A stretch of 64,000 nucleotides of DNA from Taudactylus pleione (Eukaryota; Chordata; Amphibia; Anura; Myobatrachidae). The translations under genes and the position numbers were made by a program. The stretch spans positions 8,235,501 through 8,299,500 of the forward strand of contig JAUIMM010000135.1 in assembly GCA_031769625.1 (NCBI GenBank), given 5' to 3'. The notes beneath the pieces were generated by a model that did no database searches, was not told where the DNA came from, and worked only from the letters and a program-made list of their open reading frames with translations. Within the stretch, counting starts at the first letter, position 1. Every line of letters starts with the position of its first letter. Of the stretch, positions 15,038 through 28,040 are shown piece by piece.

Positions 15038-15736
15038 GTTAAAATGGATGATAGAATGTTATAATGGATGTTAAAATGTATATTAGAATGTTATAATGTA
15101 TGTTAGAATGTTATAATGGATGTTAGAATATTATCATTGATTTTATAATTTATGCTAGAATGTTAAAATGGATGTTAGAATGTTAAAATGGATGTTGGAA
15201 TGTACATTAGAATGTTAGAATGTATGTTAGAATGTTATAATGGATGTTAGAATGCTATAATGGATGTCAGAATGTATATTAGAATGTTAGAATGTATGTT
15301 AGAAAATTAGAATGGATGTCAGAATGTATATTAGAATGTTATAATGGATGTCAGAATGATATAATGGATGTTAGAATGTATGTCAGAATGTTATAAGGGA
15401 TGTTAGAATGTATATTAGAATGTTATAATGTATGGTAGAATGTTATAAGGGATGTTAAAATGTATGTTAGAATGTTATAATGGATGATAGAATGTTATAA
15501 TGGATGTTAAAATGTTTATTAGAATGTTATAATATATGTTAGAATGTTAAAATGGATGTTAGAATGGATGTTAGAATCTATGTTAAAATATTATAGTGGA
15601 TGTTAGAATGTTATAATGGATGTTATAATGTATAGTAGAATGTTATAATGTATATTAGAATGTTATAATGGATGTTAGAATATTATAGTTGATGTTATAA
15701 TGCATGTTAAAATTTTAAAATGGATGTTAGAATGTT

Positions 15737-16557
15737 ATAATGGATGGTAGAATGTTATAATGTTTGCTAGAATGTTATATTGGATGTTTGAATGTATATT
15801 AGAATGTTATAATGGATGTTATAATATTATAATTGATGATATAATGTATGTTAGAATGTTAAAATGGATGTTAGAATGTTATAATGGATGTCAGAATGTT
15901 ATAATGGATGTTAGAATGTATATTAGAATGTTAAAATGTTTGTTAGAATGTTATAATGGATGTTAGAATGTATATTAGAATGTTAGAATGTATGTTAGAA
16001 TGTTAGAATGGATGTTATAATGTATATTAGAATGATATAATGGATGTAAGATTTTTATAATGGATGTTAAAATTTATATTTGAATGTTATAATGTACGTT
16101 AGAATGTTATAATGGATGTTAGAATATTATAATTGATGTTTATAATGTATGTTAGAATGTTAAAATGGATGTTAAAAAGTTATAATGGTTGAAAGAATGT
16201 ATGTTATATTGTATGTTAGAATGTTATAAGGGATGTTAGACTGTATGTTACAATGTATGTTAGAATGTTATAATGGATGTTAGAATGTTATATTAGATGT
16301 TAGAATGTATATTAGAAAGTTAGAATGTATGTTAGAAAGTTAGTATGGTTGTTAGAATGTATATTAGAAAGTTATAATGGTTGTAAGAATGTATGTTATA
16401 ATGTATGTTATATTGTTATAAGGGATGTTAGAATGTATGTTAGAATGTATGTTAGAATGTTATAATGGATGTTCGAATCTTAGAATGGATGTTAGAATGT
16501 ATTTTAGAAAGTTATAATATATGTAAGAATGTTATAATGGATGTTAGAATATATATT
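15737..16557 (+). repeat. Higher-order block E, copy 2
   Basis: This block matches 13,160-13,980 at offset 2,577 (gttcgaatct at 16,471). The open frame at 15,760 is the duplicate of the one at 13,183 and differs by one residue (F to Y), as expected from duplication plus a point change rather than selection on a protein. Confidence 0.82.
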
Positions 16558-19500
16558 TGAATGTTATAATATATGTTAGAATGTTATAATGTATGTTAGA
16601 ATCTTATAAAGGATGTTAGAATGTATAATAGAATGTTATAATGGATGTTAGAATCTATGTCAGAATGTTATAATGGATGTTAGAACGTATATTAGAATGT
16701 TGTAATGTATGGTAGAATGTTATAATGGATGATAGAATGTATAATAAAATGATATAATGTATGTTAGAATGTATATCAGAATGTTATAATGTATGTTAGA
16801 ATGTATATTAGAATGTTGGAATGTATGTTAGAATGTTATAATGGATGGTAGAATTTTTTAATGTATGTTAGAATATATATTAGAATGTTAGTATGTATAT
16901 TATAATGTATGTTAGAATGTTATAATGGATGTTAGAAAGTATATTAGATTGTTATAATGTATATTAGAATGTTAGAATGTATGTTATAATGGATGTTAAA
17001 ATGTATATTAGAATGATATAATGGATGTTATAATGTTTACTAGATTGTGATAATGTATGTTAGAATGTTATAATGGATGTTAAAATGTATATTAGAATGT
17101 TATAATGTATGTTAGAATGTTATAATGGATGTTAGAATATTATCATTGATTTTATAATTTATGCTAGAATGTTAAAATGGATGTTGGAATGGACATTAGA
17201 ATGTTAGAATGTATGTTAGAATGTTATAATGGATGTTAGAATGCTATAATGGATGTCAGAATGTATATTAGAATGTTAGAATGTATGTTAGAAAGTTAGA
17301 ATGGATGTCAGAATGTATATTAGAATGTTATAATGGATGTTAGAATGTTATAATAGATTTTAGAATGTATATTTGAATGTTATAGTGTATGTTAGAATGT
17401 TATAATGTATGCTAGAATGTTATAATGAATGTTTCAATGTATATTAGAGTGTTATAATGTATGTTAAAATGTTATAATGGATGTTAGAATGTTATAATTG
17501 ATGTTAAAATGTATGTTAGAATATTAAAATGGATGTTAGAATGTTAGAATGGATGTCAGAATGTATGCTATAATGTTATAATGTATGTTAGAATGTTATA
17601 ATGGATGTTAGAATGTATATTAGAATGTTAAAATGTATGTTAGAATGTTAGAATGGATGTTAGTATGTATATTACAATGTTAGAATGTATGTTAGAATGT
17701 TGTAATGGATGTTGGAATGTTTTAGTGGATGTTAGAATGTATATTAGAATATTAGAATGTATGTTAGGATGTTATAATGGATGTTAGAATGTTATAATGG
17801 ATGTTAGAATGTATATTAGAATGTTATAATGGATGTTAGAATGTTATAATGGATGTTAGTATGTATATTAGAATGTTATAATGGAAGTTAGAATGTTATA
17901 ATGTATGTTAGAATGTTATATTGGATGTTAGAATGTATATTAGAATGTTAGAATGTATGTTAGGATGTTATAATGGATATTAGAATGTTATAATGGATGG
18001 TAGAATGTATATTAGATTGTTATAATGTATGTTAGAGTGATATAATGCATGTTAGAATGTATACTAGAATGTCAGAATGTATGTTAGAATGTTAGAATGG
18101 ATGTTAGAATGTATATTAGAATGTTATCATGTTTTTTTGAATGTTATAATGGATGTTAGAATGGATGTTAGAATATATGTTAGAATGTTAGAATGGATGT
18201 TAGATTGTTAGAATGGATGTTATATTGTATACTAGAATGTTATAATGTATGTTAGAATGTTAGAATGGACATTAGAATGTATATTTGAATGTTATAATGT
18301 ATGTTAGAATGTTATAATGTATGCTAGAATTTTATAATGGATGTTTGAATGTATATTAGAATGTTATAATGGATGTTAGAATATTATAATTGATGTTAGA
18401 TTGTATGTTAGAATGTTAAAATGGCTGTTAAAAAGTTATAATGGATGTTAGAATGTATGTTATAGTATATGTTAGAATGTTATAATGGATATTAGAATGT
18501 ATAATAAAATGTTAAAATGTATGTTAGAATGTATATCAGAATGTTATAATGGATTTTAGAATGTATATTAGAATGTTGGAATGTATGTTAGAATGTTATA
18601 ATGGATGGAAGAATTTTTTAAAGTATGGTAGAATATATATTAGAATGTTAGAATGTATGTTATAATGTATGTTATAATGTTATAAAGTATGTATGATTGT
18701 ATTTTAGAATGTTATAAAATATAATTTAGTGTTATAATGGATATTAGATTGTATATTAGAAAGTTAGAATGTATGTTAGAACGTTAGAATGGATTTTATA
18801 ATGTATATTAGAATGATATAATGGATGTTATAATGTTTACTAGATTGTGATCATGTATGTTAGAATTTTATAATGGATGTTATAATGTATATTAGAATGT
18901 TATAATGTATGTTAGAATGTTATAATGGATGTTAGAATATTATCATTGATTTTATAATTTAAGCTAGAATGTTAAAATGGATGTTAGAATGTTATAATGG
19001 ATGTTAGAATGTATGTTAGAATTTTAGAATTGATGTTAGAATGTTTTAATGGATGTTAGAATGTATGTTTTAATGTTATAATGGATGTTGCAATTTTATA
19101 ATGGATATTAGAATGTATAATAGAATGTTATAATGTATGTTAGAATGTTATAATGGATGTTAGAATGGATGTTAGAATTTATGTTAGAATGTTATAATGG
19201 ATGTTAAAATGTTATAATGGATGTTATAATGTATAGTAAAATGTTATAATGTATGTTAGAATGTTATAGTGGATGTTAGAATATTATAGTTGATGTTATA
19301 ATGCATGTTAAAATGTTAAAATGGATGTTAGAATGTTATAATGGATGGTAGAATGTATATTAGAATGTTAGAATGTATGTTAGAATGTTATGGTGGATGT
19401 TGGAAAGCTATAATGGTTGTTAGAATGTATATTAGAATGTTATAATGGATGTTAGAATGTTATAGTGGATGTTAGAATGTATATTTGAATGTTATAATGT

Positions 19501-21963
19501 CTGGTAGAATGTTAAAATGTTTGCTAGAATGTTATATTGAATGTTTGAATATAAATTAGAATGTTATAAAGGATGTTAGAATGGATGTTAGAATTTATGT
19601 TAGAATGTTATAATGAATGTTATAATATTATAATTGATGATATAATGTATGTTAGAATGTTAAAATGGATGTTAGAATGTTGTAATGGATGTCAGAATGT
19701 TATAATGGACGTTAGAATGTATATAAGAATGTTAAAATGTTTATTAGAATGTTATAGTGGATGTTAGAATTTATATTAGAATGTTAGAATGTATGTTAGA
19801 ATGTTAGAATGGATGTTGTAATGTATATTAGAATGATATAATGGATGTTAGAATGTTATAGTGGATGTTAGAATGTATATTTGAATGTTATAATGTATGT
19901 TAGAATGTTATAATGGATGTTAGAATATTATAATTGATGTTTATAATGTATGTTATAATGTTAAAATGGATGTTAGAAAGTTAGAATGGTTGAAAGAATG
20001 TATGTTATAATGTATGTCATAATGTTATAAGGGATGTTAGAATGTGAGTTAGAATGTATGTTAGAAAGTTATAATGGATGTTAGAATGTTATTATAGATG
20101 TTAGAATGTATATTAGAAAGTTAGAATGTATGTTAGAAAGTTAGTATGGATGTTATAATGTATATAAGAATGTCATAATGGATGTAAGAATGTATGTTAT
20201 AATGTATGTTAGAAAGTTATAAGGGATGTTAAAATGTATGTTAGAATGTATGTTAGAATGTTATAATGGATATTAGAATGTTAGAATGTATACTAGAATG
20301 TATATTAGAAAGTTTTAATATATGTAAGAATATTATAATAGATGTTAGAATGTATATTTGAATGTTATAATGGATGTTAGAATGTATGTCAGAATGATAT
20401 AATGGATGTTAGAATGTATGTCAGAATGTTATAATGGATGTTAGAATGTATGTTAGAATGTTATAATGGATGATAGAATGTTATAATGGATGTTAAAATG
20501 TATATCAGAATGTTATAATGTATGTTAGAATGTTATAATGGATGTTGGAATATTATCATTGATTTTATATTTTATGCTAGAATGTTAAAATGGATGTTAG
20601 AATGTTATAATGGATGTTAGAATGTATATTAGAATGTTAGAATGTATGTTAGAATGTTAGAATGGATGTTAGAATGCTATAATGGATGTCAGAATGTATA
20701 TTAGAATGTTAGAATGTATGTTAGAATGTTAGAATGGATTTTATAATGTATATTAGAATGATATAATGGATGTTATAATGTTTACTAGATTGTGATAATG
20801 TATATTATAATTTTATAATGGATGTTATAAAGTATATTAGAATGATATAATGTATGTATGAATGTTTTAATGGATGATAGAATGTTATAATGGATGTTAG
20901 AATGTTATAATGGATGTTAGAATATTATCATTGATTTTATAATTTATGCTAGAATGTTAAAATGGATGTTAGAATGTTATAATGGATGTTAGAATGTAAA
21001 TTAGAATGTTAGAATGTTTGTTAGAATATTATAATGGATGTTAGAATGCTATAATGGATGTCAGAATGTAAATTAGAATGTTAGATTGTATGTTAGAAAG
21101 TTAGAATGGATGTCAGAATGTATATTAGAATGTTATAATGGATGTTAGAATGTTATAATGGATGTTAGAATGTATATTTGAATGTTATAGTGTATGTTAG
21201 AATGTTATAATGTATGCTAGAATGTTATAATGGATGTTTGAAAGTATTTTAGAGTGTTATAATGTATGTTAAAATGTTATAATGGATGTTAGAATGTTAT
21301 AATTGATGTTATAATATATGTTAGAATGTTAACATGTATTTTAGAATGTTATAATGGATGTCAGAATGTATGTTATAATATTAGAATGTATGTTAGAATC
21401 TTATAATGGATGTTAGAATGTATATTAGAATGTTAAAATGTATGTTAGAATGTTAGAATGGATGTTAGAATGTATATTACACTGTTAGAATGTATGTTAG
21501 AATGTATGTTAGAATGTATGTTAGAATGTATGTTATAATGATATAATGGATGTTGGAATGTTTTAATGAATGTTAGAATGTATATTAGAATATAAGAATG
21601 TATGTTAGGATGTTATAATGGATGTTAGAATGTTATAATGGATGTTAGAATGTATATTAGAATGTTATAATGGATGTTAGAATGTTATAATGGATATTAG
21701 AATGTATATTAGAATGTTATAATGGAAGTTAGAATGTCATAATGAATGTTAGAATGTTATATTGGATGATAGAATGTATATTAGAATGTTATAATGGATG
21801 TTAGAATATATATTAGATTGTAATAATGTATGTTAGAGTGTTATAATGCTTGTTAGAATGTATATTAGAATGTCAGAATGTATGTTAGAATGTTAGAATG
21901 GATGTTAGAATGTATAATAGAATGTTATCATGTATGTTAGAATGTTATAATGGATGTTAGAAT

Positions 21964-22193
21964 GTTAGAATGGATGTTAGACTATATGTTAGAATGTTAG
22001 AATGGATGTTAGAATGTTAGAATGGATGTTATAATGCATACTATAATTTTATATTGTATGTAAGAATGTTATAATGGATGTTAGAATGTTAGAATGGATG
22101 TTAGAATATTATAATTGATGTTAAAAAGAATGCTAGAATGTTAAAATAGATTTTGGAATGTTATAATGGATGTTAGAATGTATATTAGAATGT
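21964..22193 (+). repeat. Dispersed duplicate, copy 2 of a 13.2-kb pair
   Basis: This block matches 8,761-8,990 through several rare variants (actatatgtt at 21,981). To its right it instead resembles about 9,360-9,440 (attttggaatg, then tctgtgagaatg), so it looks like a mosaic of two left-arm segments. Confidence 0.75.
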
Positions 22194-24696
22194 TAGAATG
22201 TCTGTGAGAATGTTATAATGGATGTTAGAATGTTATAGTGGATGTTAGAATGTATATTATAATGCTATAATGGATGTTAAAATGTTATAATGGATGTTAG
22301 AATGTATATTTGAATGTTATAATGTATGTTACAATGTTATAATGTATGCTAGAATGTTATAATGGATGTTTGAATGTATATTAGAATGTTATAATGGATG
22401 TTAGAATATTATAATTGATGTTAGAATGCATGTTAGAATGTTAAAATGGCTGTTAAAATTTTATAATCGCTGTCAGAATGTATGCTATAGTATATGTTAG
22501 AATGTTATAATGGATGTTAGAATGTGTATTAGAATGTTAAAATGTATGTTGGAATTTTATAATGGATGTTAGAATGTATTGTAGAATGTTAGAATGTATG
22601 TTAGAATGTATGATAGAATGTCAGAATGTATGTTAGAATGTTAGAATGGATGTTAGAATGTTTTAATGGAAGTTTGAAAGTATATTAAAATGTTATAATG
22701 TATGTTAGAATGTTATAATGGATGTTAGAATGTAAATTAGAATGTTATAATGTATGTTAGAATGTTATAATGTATGTTAGAATGTTATATTGGATATTAG
22801 AATGTATATTAGAATGTTAGAATGTATTTTAGAATGTTATAATTTATGTTAGAATGTTATAATGGATGTTAGAATGTTTTAATGGATGTTAGAATATAAA
22901 TTAGAATGTTAATATGTATGTTAGAATGTTAGAATGTATGTTAGAATTTTATAATGGATATTAGAATGTATATTAGAATGATATAATGTATGTTAGAATG
23001 TTAGAATGGATGTTAGTATGTATATTAGAATGTTATAATGGATGATAGAATGTTATAATGGATGATAGAATGTATATTTGAATGTTATAATGTATGTTAG
23101 AATTTTATAATGGATATTAGAATGTATATTAGAATGATATAATGTATGTTATAATGTTAGAATGGATGTTAGTATGTATATTAGAATGTTATAATGGATG
23201 ATAGAATGTTATAGTGGATGTTTGAATGTATATTAGAGTGTTATAATGTATGTTAAAATGTTCAAATGGATGTTAGGATTTGATAATGGATGTCAGAATG
23301 TATGTTATAATGTTATAATGTATGTTAGAAAGTTATAATGGATGTTAGAATGTATATTAGAATGTTAAAATGTATGTTAGAATGTTGGAATGGATGTTAG
23401 AATGTAAATTACAATGTTAGAATGTATGTTAGAATGTATGTTAGAATGTTAGAATGTATGTTAGAATGCTAGAATGGATGTTGGAATGTTTTATTGGATG
23501 TTAGAATGTATATTAGAATATTAGAATGTATGTTAGGATGTTATAATGGATGTTAGAATGTTATAATGGATGTTAGAATGTATATTAGAATGTTCTAATG
23601 GATGTTAGAATGTTATAATGGATGTTAGAATTTATATTAGAATGTTATAATGGAAGTTAGAATGTAATAATGTATGTTAGAATGTTATATTGGATGTTAG
23701 AATGTATATTAGAATGTTAGAATGTATGTTAGATTGTTATAATGGATGTTAGAATGTTAGAGTGGATGTTAGAATGTATATTAGATTGTTATAATGTATG
23801 TTAGAGTGTTATAATGCATGTTAGAATGTATATTAGAATGTCAGAATGTATGTTAGAATGTTAGAATGAATGTTAGAATGTATATTAAAATGTTATAATG
23901 TATGTTAGAATGTTATAATGGATGTTAGAATGTATATTAAAATGTTATAATGTATGTTAGAATGTTAGAATGGATGTTAGAATGTAAATAAGAATGTTAT
24001 AATGTAAGTTAGAATGTTAGAATGTATGTTAGAATGTTATATTGGTTATTAGAATGTATATTAGAATGTTAGAATGTATTTTAGAATGTTATAATTTATG
24101 TTAGAATGTTATAATGGATGTTAGAATGTTTTAATGGATGTTAGAATATATATTAGAATGTTATAATGGATGATAGAATGTTATAATGGATGTTAGAATG
24201 TATAATTGAATGTTAAAATGTATGTTAGAATGTTATAATGTATGCTAGAATGTTATAATGGATGTTTGAATGTATATTAGAATGTTATAATGTATGTTAA
24301 AATGTTATATTGGATGTTCGAATATTATAATTGATGTTAGAATGTATGTTAGAATGTTAAAATGGATGTTAGAATGCATGTTATAATGTATGTTAGAATG
24401 TTATAATGGATGTTAGAATGAATGTTAGAATGTAAGAATGTATGTTAGAATGTATGTTAGAATGTTATAATGTATGTTATCATGTTATAATGCATGTTAG
24501 AATGTATATTAGAATGTTAGAATGTATGTTAGAATGTTAGAATGGATGTTAGAATGTTTATTAGAATGTTAGAATGTATGTTACAAAGTTAGAATGGATG
24601 TTAGAATGTATATTAGAATGTTATAATGGATGTTAGAATGTTATAATGGATGTTAGAATGTATATTTGAATGTTATAGTGTATGTTAGAATGTTAT

Positions 24697-24738
24697 AATG
24701 TATGCTAGAATGTTAATGTATGCTAGAATGTAATTCTA
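24697..24738. other. Orientation-switch junction of the satellite
   Basis: The array changes strand here. TAGAAT at 24,724-24,729 is followed by the spacer gta and then by ATTCTA at 24,733-24,738, an exact 6-base inverted repeat. Pairing continues outward imperfectly, as expected for two opposed satellite units. Immediately to the left the 17-mer AATGTATGCTAGAATGT occurs twice, at 24,697 and 24,715, an 18-base period that does not fit the normal 20. The left flank, about 24,601-24,712, closely matches about 21,131-21,232, so a normal array segment appears truncated here. The right flank is not a close mirror image of the left flank beyond the generic satellite, so this looks like an inversion or end-joining breakpoint rather than a fresh long palindrome. 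A mis-assembly remains possible. Confidence 0.85.
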
Positions 24739-25099
24739 ACATCCATTATAACATTCTAACATACATTCTAACTTTCTAATATACATTCTAACATCCATTA
24801 TAACATTCTAACATACATTCTAACATTCTAATATTCATTCTAAAATCAATTATAACATTCTAACATCCATTTTAACATACTAATATACATTATAACATCC
24901 ATTTTAATATTCTAACATCCATTAAAACATTCTAACATCCATTATAACATTCTAATATACATTCTAACATCCATTATAACATTCTAACATACATTATAAC
25001 ATTCTAATATACATTCTAACATGCATTCTAACATACAGTATAACATTCTATTATACAATATAACATCCATTATAACATTCTAACATCCAATCTAAAATT

Positions 25100-26589
25100 A
25101 TAATATACATTATAACATCCATTATAACATTCTAGCATCCATTACAACATTCTAACATACATAATAACATTCTAACATACATTCTAACATTCTAATATAC
25201 ATTCTAACTTCCATTATAACATTCTAACATCTATTTTTATATTCTAATATACATTCTAACATCCATTATAATATTCTAACATCCATTATAACATTCTAAC
25301 ATCCATAATAACATTCAAATATGCATTCTAACATGCATTCTAACATACAATATAACATTCTAACATACATTATAACAATCTGATATACATTACAATATCC
25401 ATTATAACATTATAACAAACATTATAACATTCTAATATACATTCTAATATCCATTCTAACATTCTAACATACATTGTAACATTCTAATATACATTCTAAC
25501 ATCCATTATAACATATACCATACATTATAACAATCTAATATACATTCTAACATCCATTATAACATTCTAACATACATTATAACTTTCTAATATACATTCT
25601 AACATCCATTATAACATTCTAACATTCATAATAACATTCTAACATACATTCTAAAATTCTAATATACATTCTAACATCCATTTTAACTTTCTAATATACA
25701 TTATAACATCCATTATAACATTCTGACAAACATTATAACATTCTAACATACATTATAACATTCTAATATACATTCTAACATCCATTATAAAATTCTAACA
25801 TAAATTATAACTTTCTAATATACATTCTAACATCCAATATAACATTCTAACATCCATAATAACATTCTAACATACATTCTAACATTCTAATATACATTCT
25901 AACATCCATTATAACATTCTAACAAACATTATAACATTCTAATATACATTCTAAAATCCAATATAACATTCTAGCATACATTAAACCATCTAATAAACAT
26001 TCTAACATCCATTTTAACATTCTAACATACATTATAACATTGTAATAAACATTCTAACATCCATTATAACTTTCTAACATCCATAATAACATTTTAACAT
26101 ACATTCTAACATTCTAATATACATTCTAACATCCATTATAACATTCTAACATACATTATAACATTCTAACATACATTATAACATTCTAATATACATTCTA
26201 ACATCCATTATAACATTCTAACATACATTATAACAATCTAATATACATTCTAACATCCGTTATAACATTCTAACATACATTATAACATTCTAATATACAT
26301 TCTAACATTCATTATAACATTCTAACATACATTATAACTTTCTAATATACATTCTAACATCCAATATAACATTCTAACATCCATAAAAACATCCTAACAT
26401 AAATTATAACATTCTAATATACATTCTAACATCCATTATAACATTCTAGCATACATTAAAACATTCTAATATACATTCTAAAATCAATTATAACATTCTA
26501 ACATCCATTTTAACATTCTAATATACATTATAACATCCATTATAATATTCTAACATCCATTATAACATTCAAACATCCATTATAACATT
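25100..26589 (-). repeat. 1,490-base higher-order repeat, copy 1
   Basis: The markers attacaacat (25,141), ctatttttat (25,231), acatatacca (25,511) and tgtaataaac (26,041) each recur exactly 1,490 bases later. To the left of about 25,100 the offset no longer holds: aaatcaatta at 24,843 versus 26,481 is 1,638. Confidence 0.88.
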
Positions 26590-28040
26590 CTAATATACAT
26601 TCTAACATCCATTATAACATTCTAGCATTCATTACAACATTCTAACATACATAATAACATTCTAACATACATTCTAACATTCTAATATACATTCTAACTT
26701 CCATTATAACATTCTAACATCTATTTTTATATTCTAATATACATTCTAACATCCATTATAATATTCTAACATCCATTATAACATTCTAACATCCATTATA
26801 ACATTCTAATATGCATTCTAACATGCATTCTAACATACAATATAACATTCTAACATACATTATAACAATCTGATATACATTACAACATCCATTATAACAT
26901 TATAACAAACATTATAACATTCTAATATACATTCTAATATCCATTCTAACATTCTAACATACATTGTAACATTCTAATATACATTCTAACATCCATTATA
27001 ACATATACCATACATTATAACAATCTAATATACATTCTAACATCCATTATAACATTCTAACATACATTATAACTTTCTAATAGACATTCTAACATCCATT
27101 ATAACATTCTAACATCCATAATAACATTATAACATACATTCTAAAATTCTAATATACATTCTAACATCCATTTTAACTTTCTAATATACATTATAACATC
27201 CATTATAACATTCTGACAAACATTATAACATTCTAACATACATTATAACATTCTAATATACATTCTAACATCCATTATAAAATTCTAACATACATTATAA
27301 CTTTCTAATATACATTCTAACATCCAATATAACATTCTAACATCCATAATAACATTCTAACATACATTCTAACATTCTAATATACATTCTAACATCCATT
27401 ATAACATTCTAACAAACATTATAACATTCTAATATACATTCTAACATCCATTATAACAATCTAGCATACATTAAACAATCTAATATACATTCTAACATCC
27501 ATTTTAACATTCTAACATACATTATAACATTGTAATAAACATTCTAACATCCATTATAACTTTCTAACATCCATAATAACATTTTAACATACATTCTAAC
27601 ATTCTAATATACATTCTAACATCCATTATAACATTCTAACATACATTATAACATTCTAACATACATTATAACATTCTAATATACATTCTAACATCCATTA
27701 TAACATTCTAACATACATTATAACAATCTAATATACATTCTAACATCCATTATAACATTCTAACATACATTATAACATTCTAATATACATTCTAACATTC
27801 ATTATAACATTCTAACATACATTATAACTTTCTAATATACATTCTAACATCCAATATAACATTCTAACATCCATAATAACATTCTAACATAAATTATAAC
27901 ATTCTAATATACATTCTAAAATCCATTATAACATTCTAGCATACATTAAAACATTCTAATATACATTCTAAAATCAATTATAACATTCTAACATCCATTT
28001 TAACATTCTAATATACATTCTAACATCCATTATAACATTC
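26590..28040 (-). repeat. 1,490-base higher-order repeat, copy 2
   Basis: This is a direct tandem copy of 25,100-26,589, with the same rare variants at a constant offset of 1,490 (26,631, 26,721, 27,001 and 27,531). Several single-base differences are visible, so it is not the youngest duplication in the window. Confidence 0.88.

Larger units (their letters stand above)
1..24731 (+). repeat. Satellite array, left arm, G-bearing strand on top
   Basis: This arm is one continuous tandem array with no interruption that I can see. The commonest 52-base cycle is a 12-mer ATAATGGATGTT, then a 12-mer AGAATGTATATT, an 8-mer AGAATGTT, a 12-mer ATAATGTATGTT and another 8-mer AGAATGTT. Clear examples start near 121 and 173, and near 2,349 and 2,401. 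Many cycles are lengthened or shortened by 8, 12 or 20 bases, and single-base variants are frequent (gtcagaatg, tgctagaatg, gttagaaag, atattataattgatg). C is rare on this strand and comes almost only from variants. Stops (TAG in ttag, TAA in ataa forms) occur in all frames. I see no gene, transposon or unique DNA in this arm. The function is unknown; satellites of this kind usually lie in heterochromatin (established), but the chromosomal position is inference. Confidence 0.96.

Noticed and set aside
15760..15966. Open frame of 68 codons, almost identical to the one at 13,183
   Set aside because: It is the duplicate block of the same satellite. The single F/Y change is what one base substitution gives, with no sign of selection for coding.
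19573..19767. Open frame of 64 codons
   Set aside because: It uses the same repeated residue pattern from the same satellite phase and has no independent support.
24600..25500. A long perfect palindrome centred on the switch
   Set aside because: The reverse complement of the left flank does not match the right flank unit by unit; the order of variants differs within the first 100 bases.
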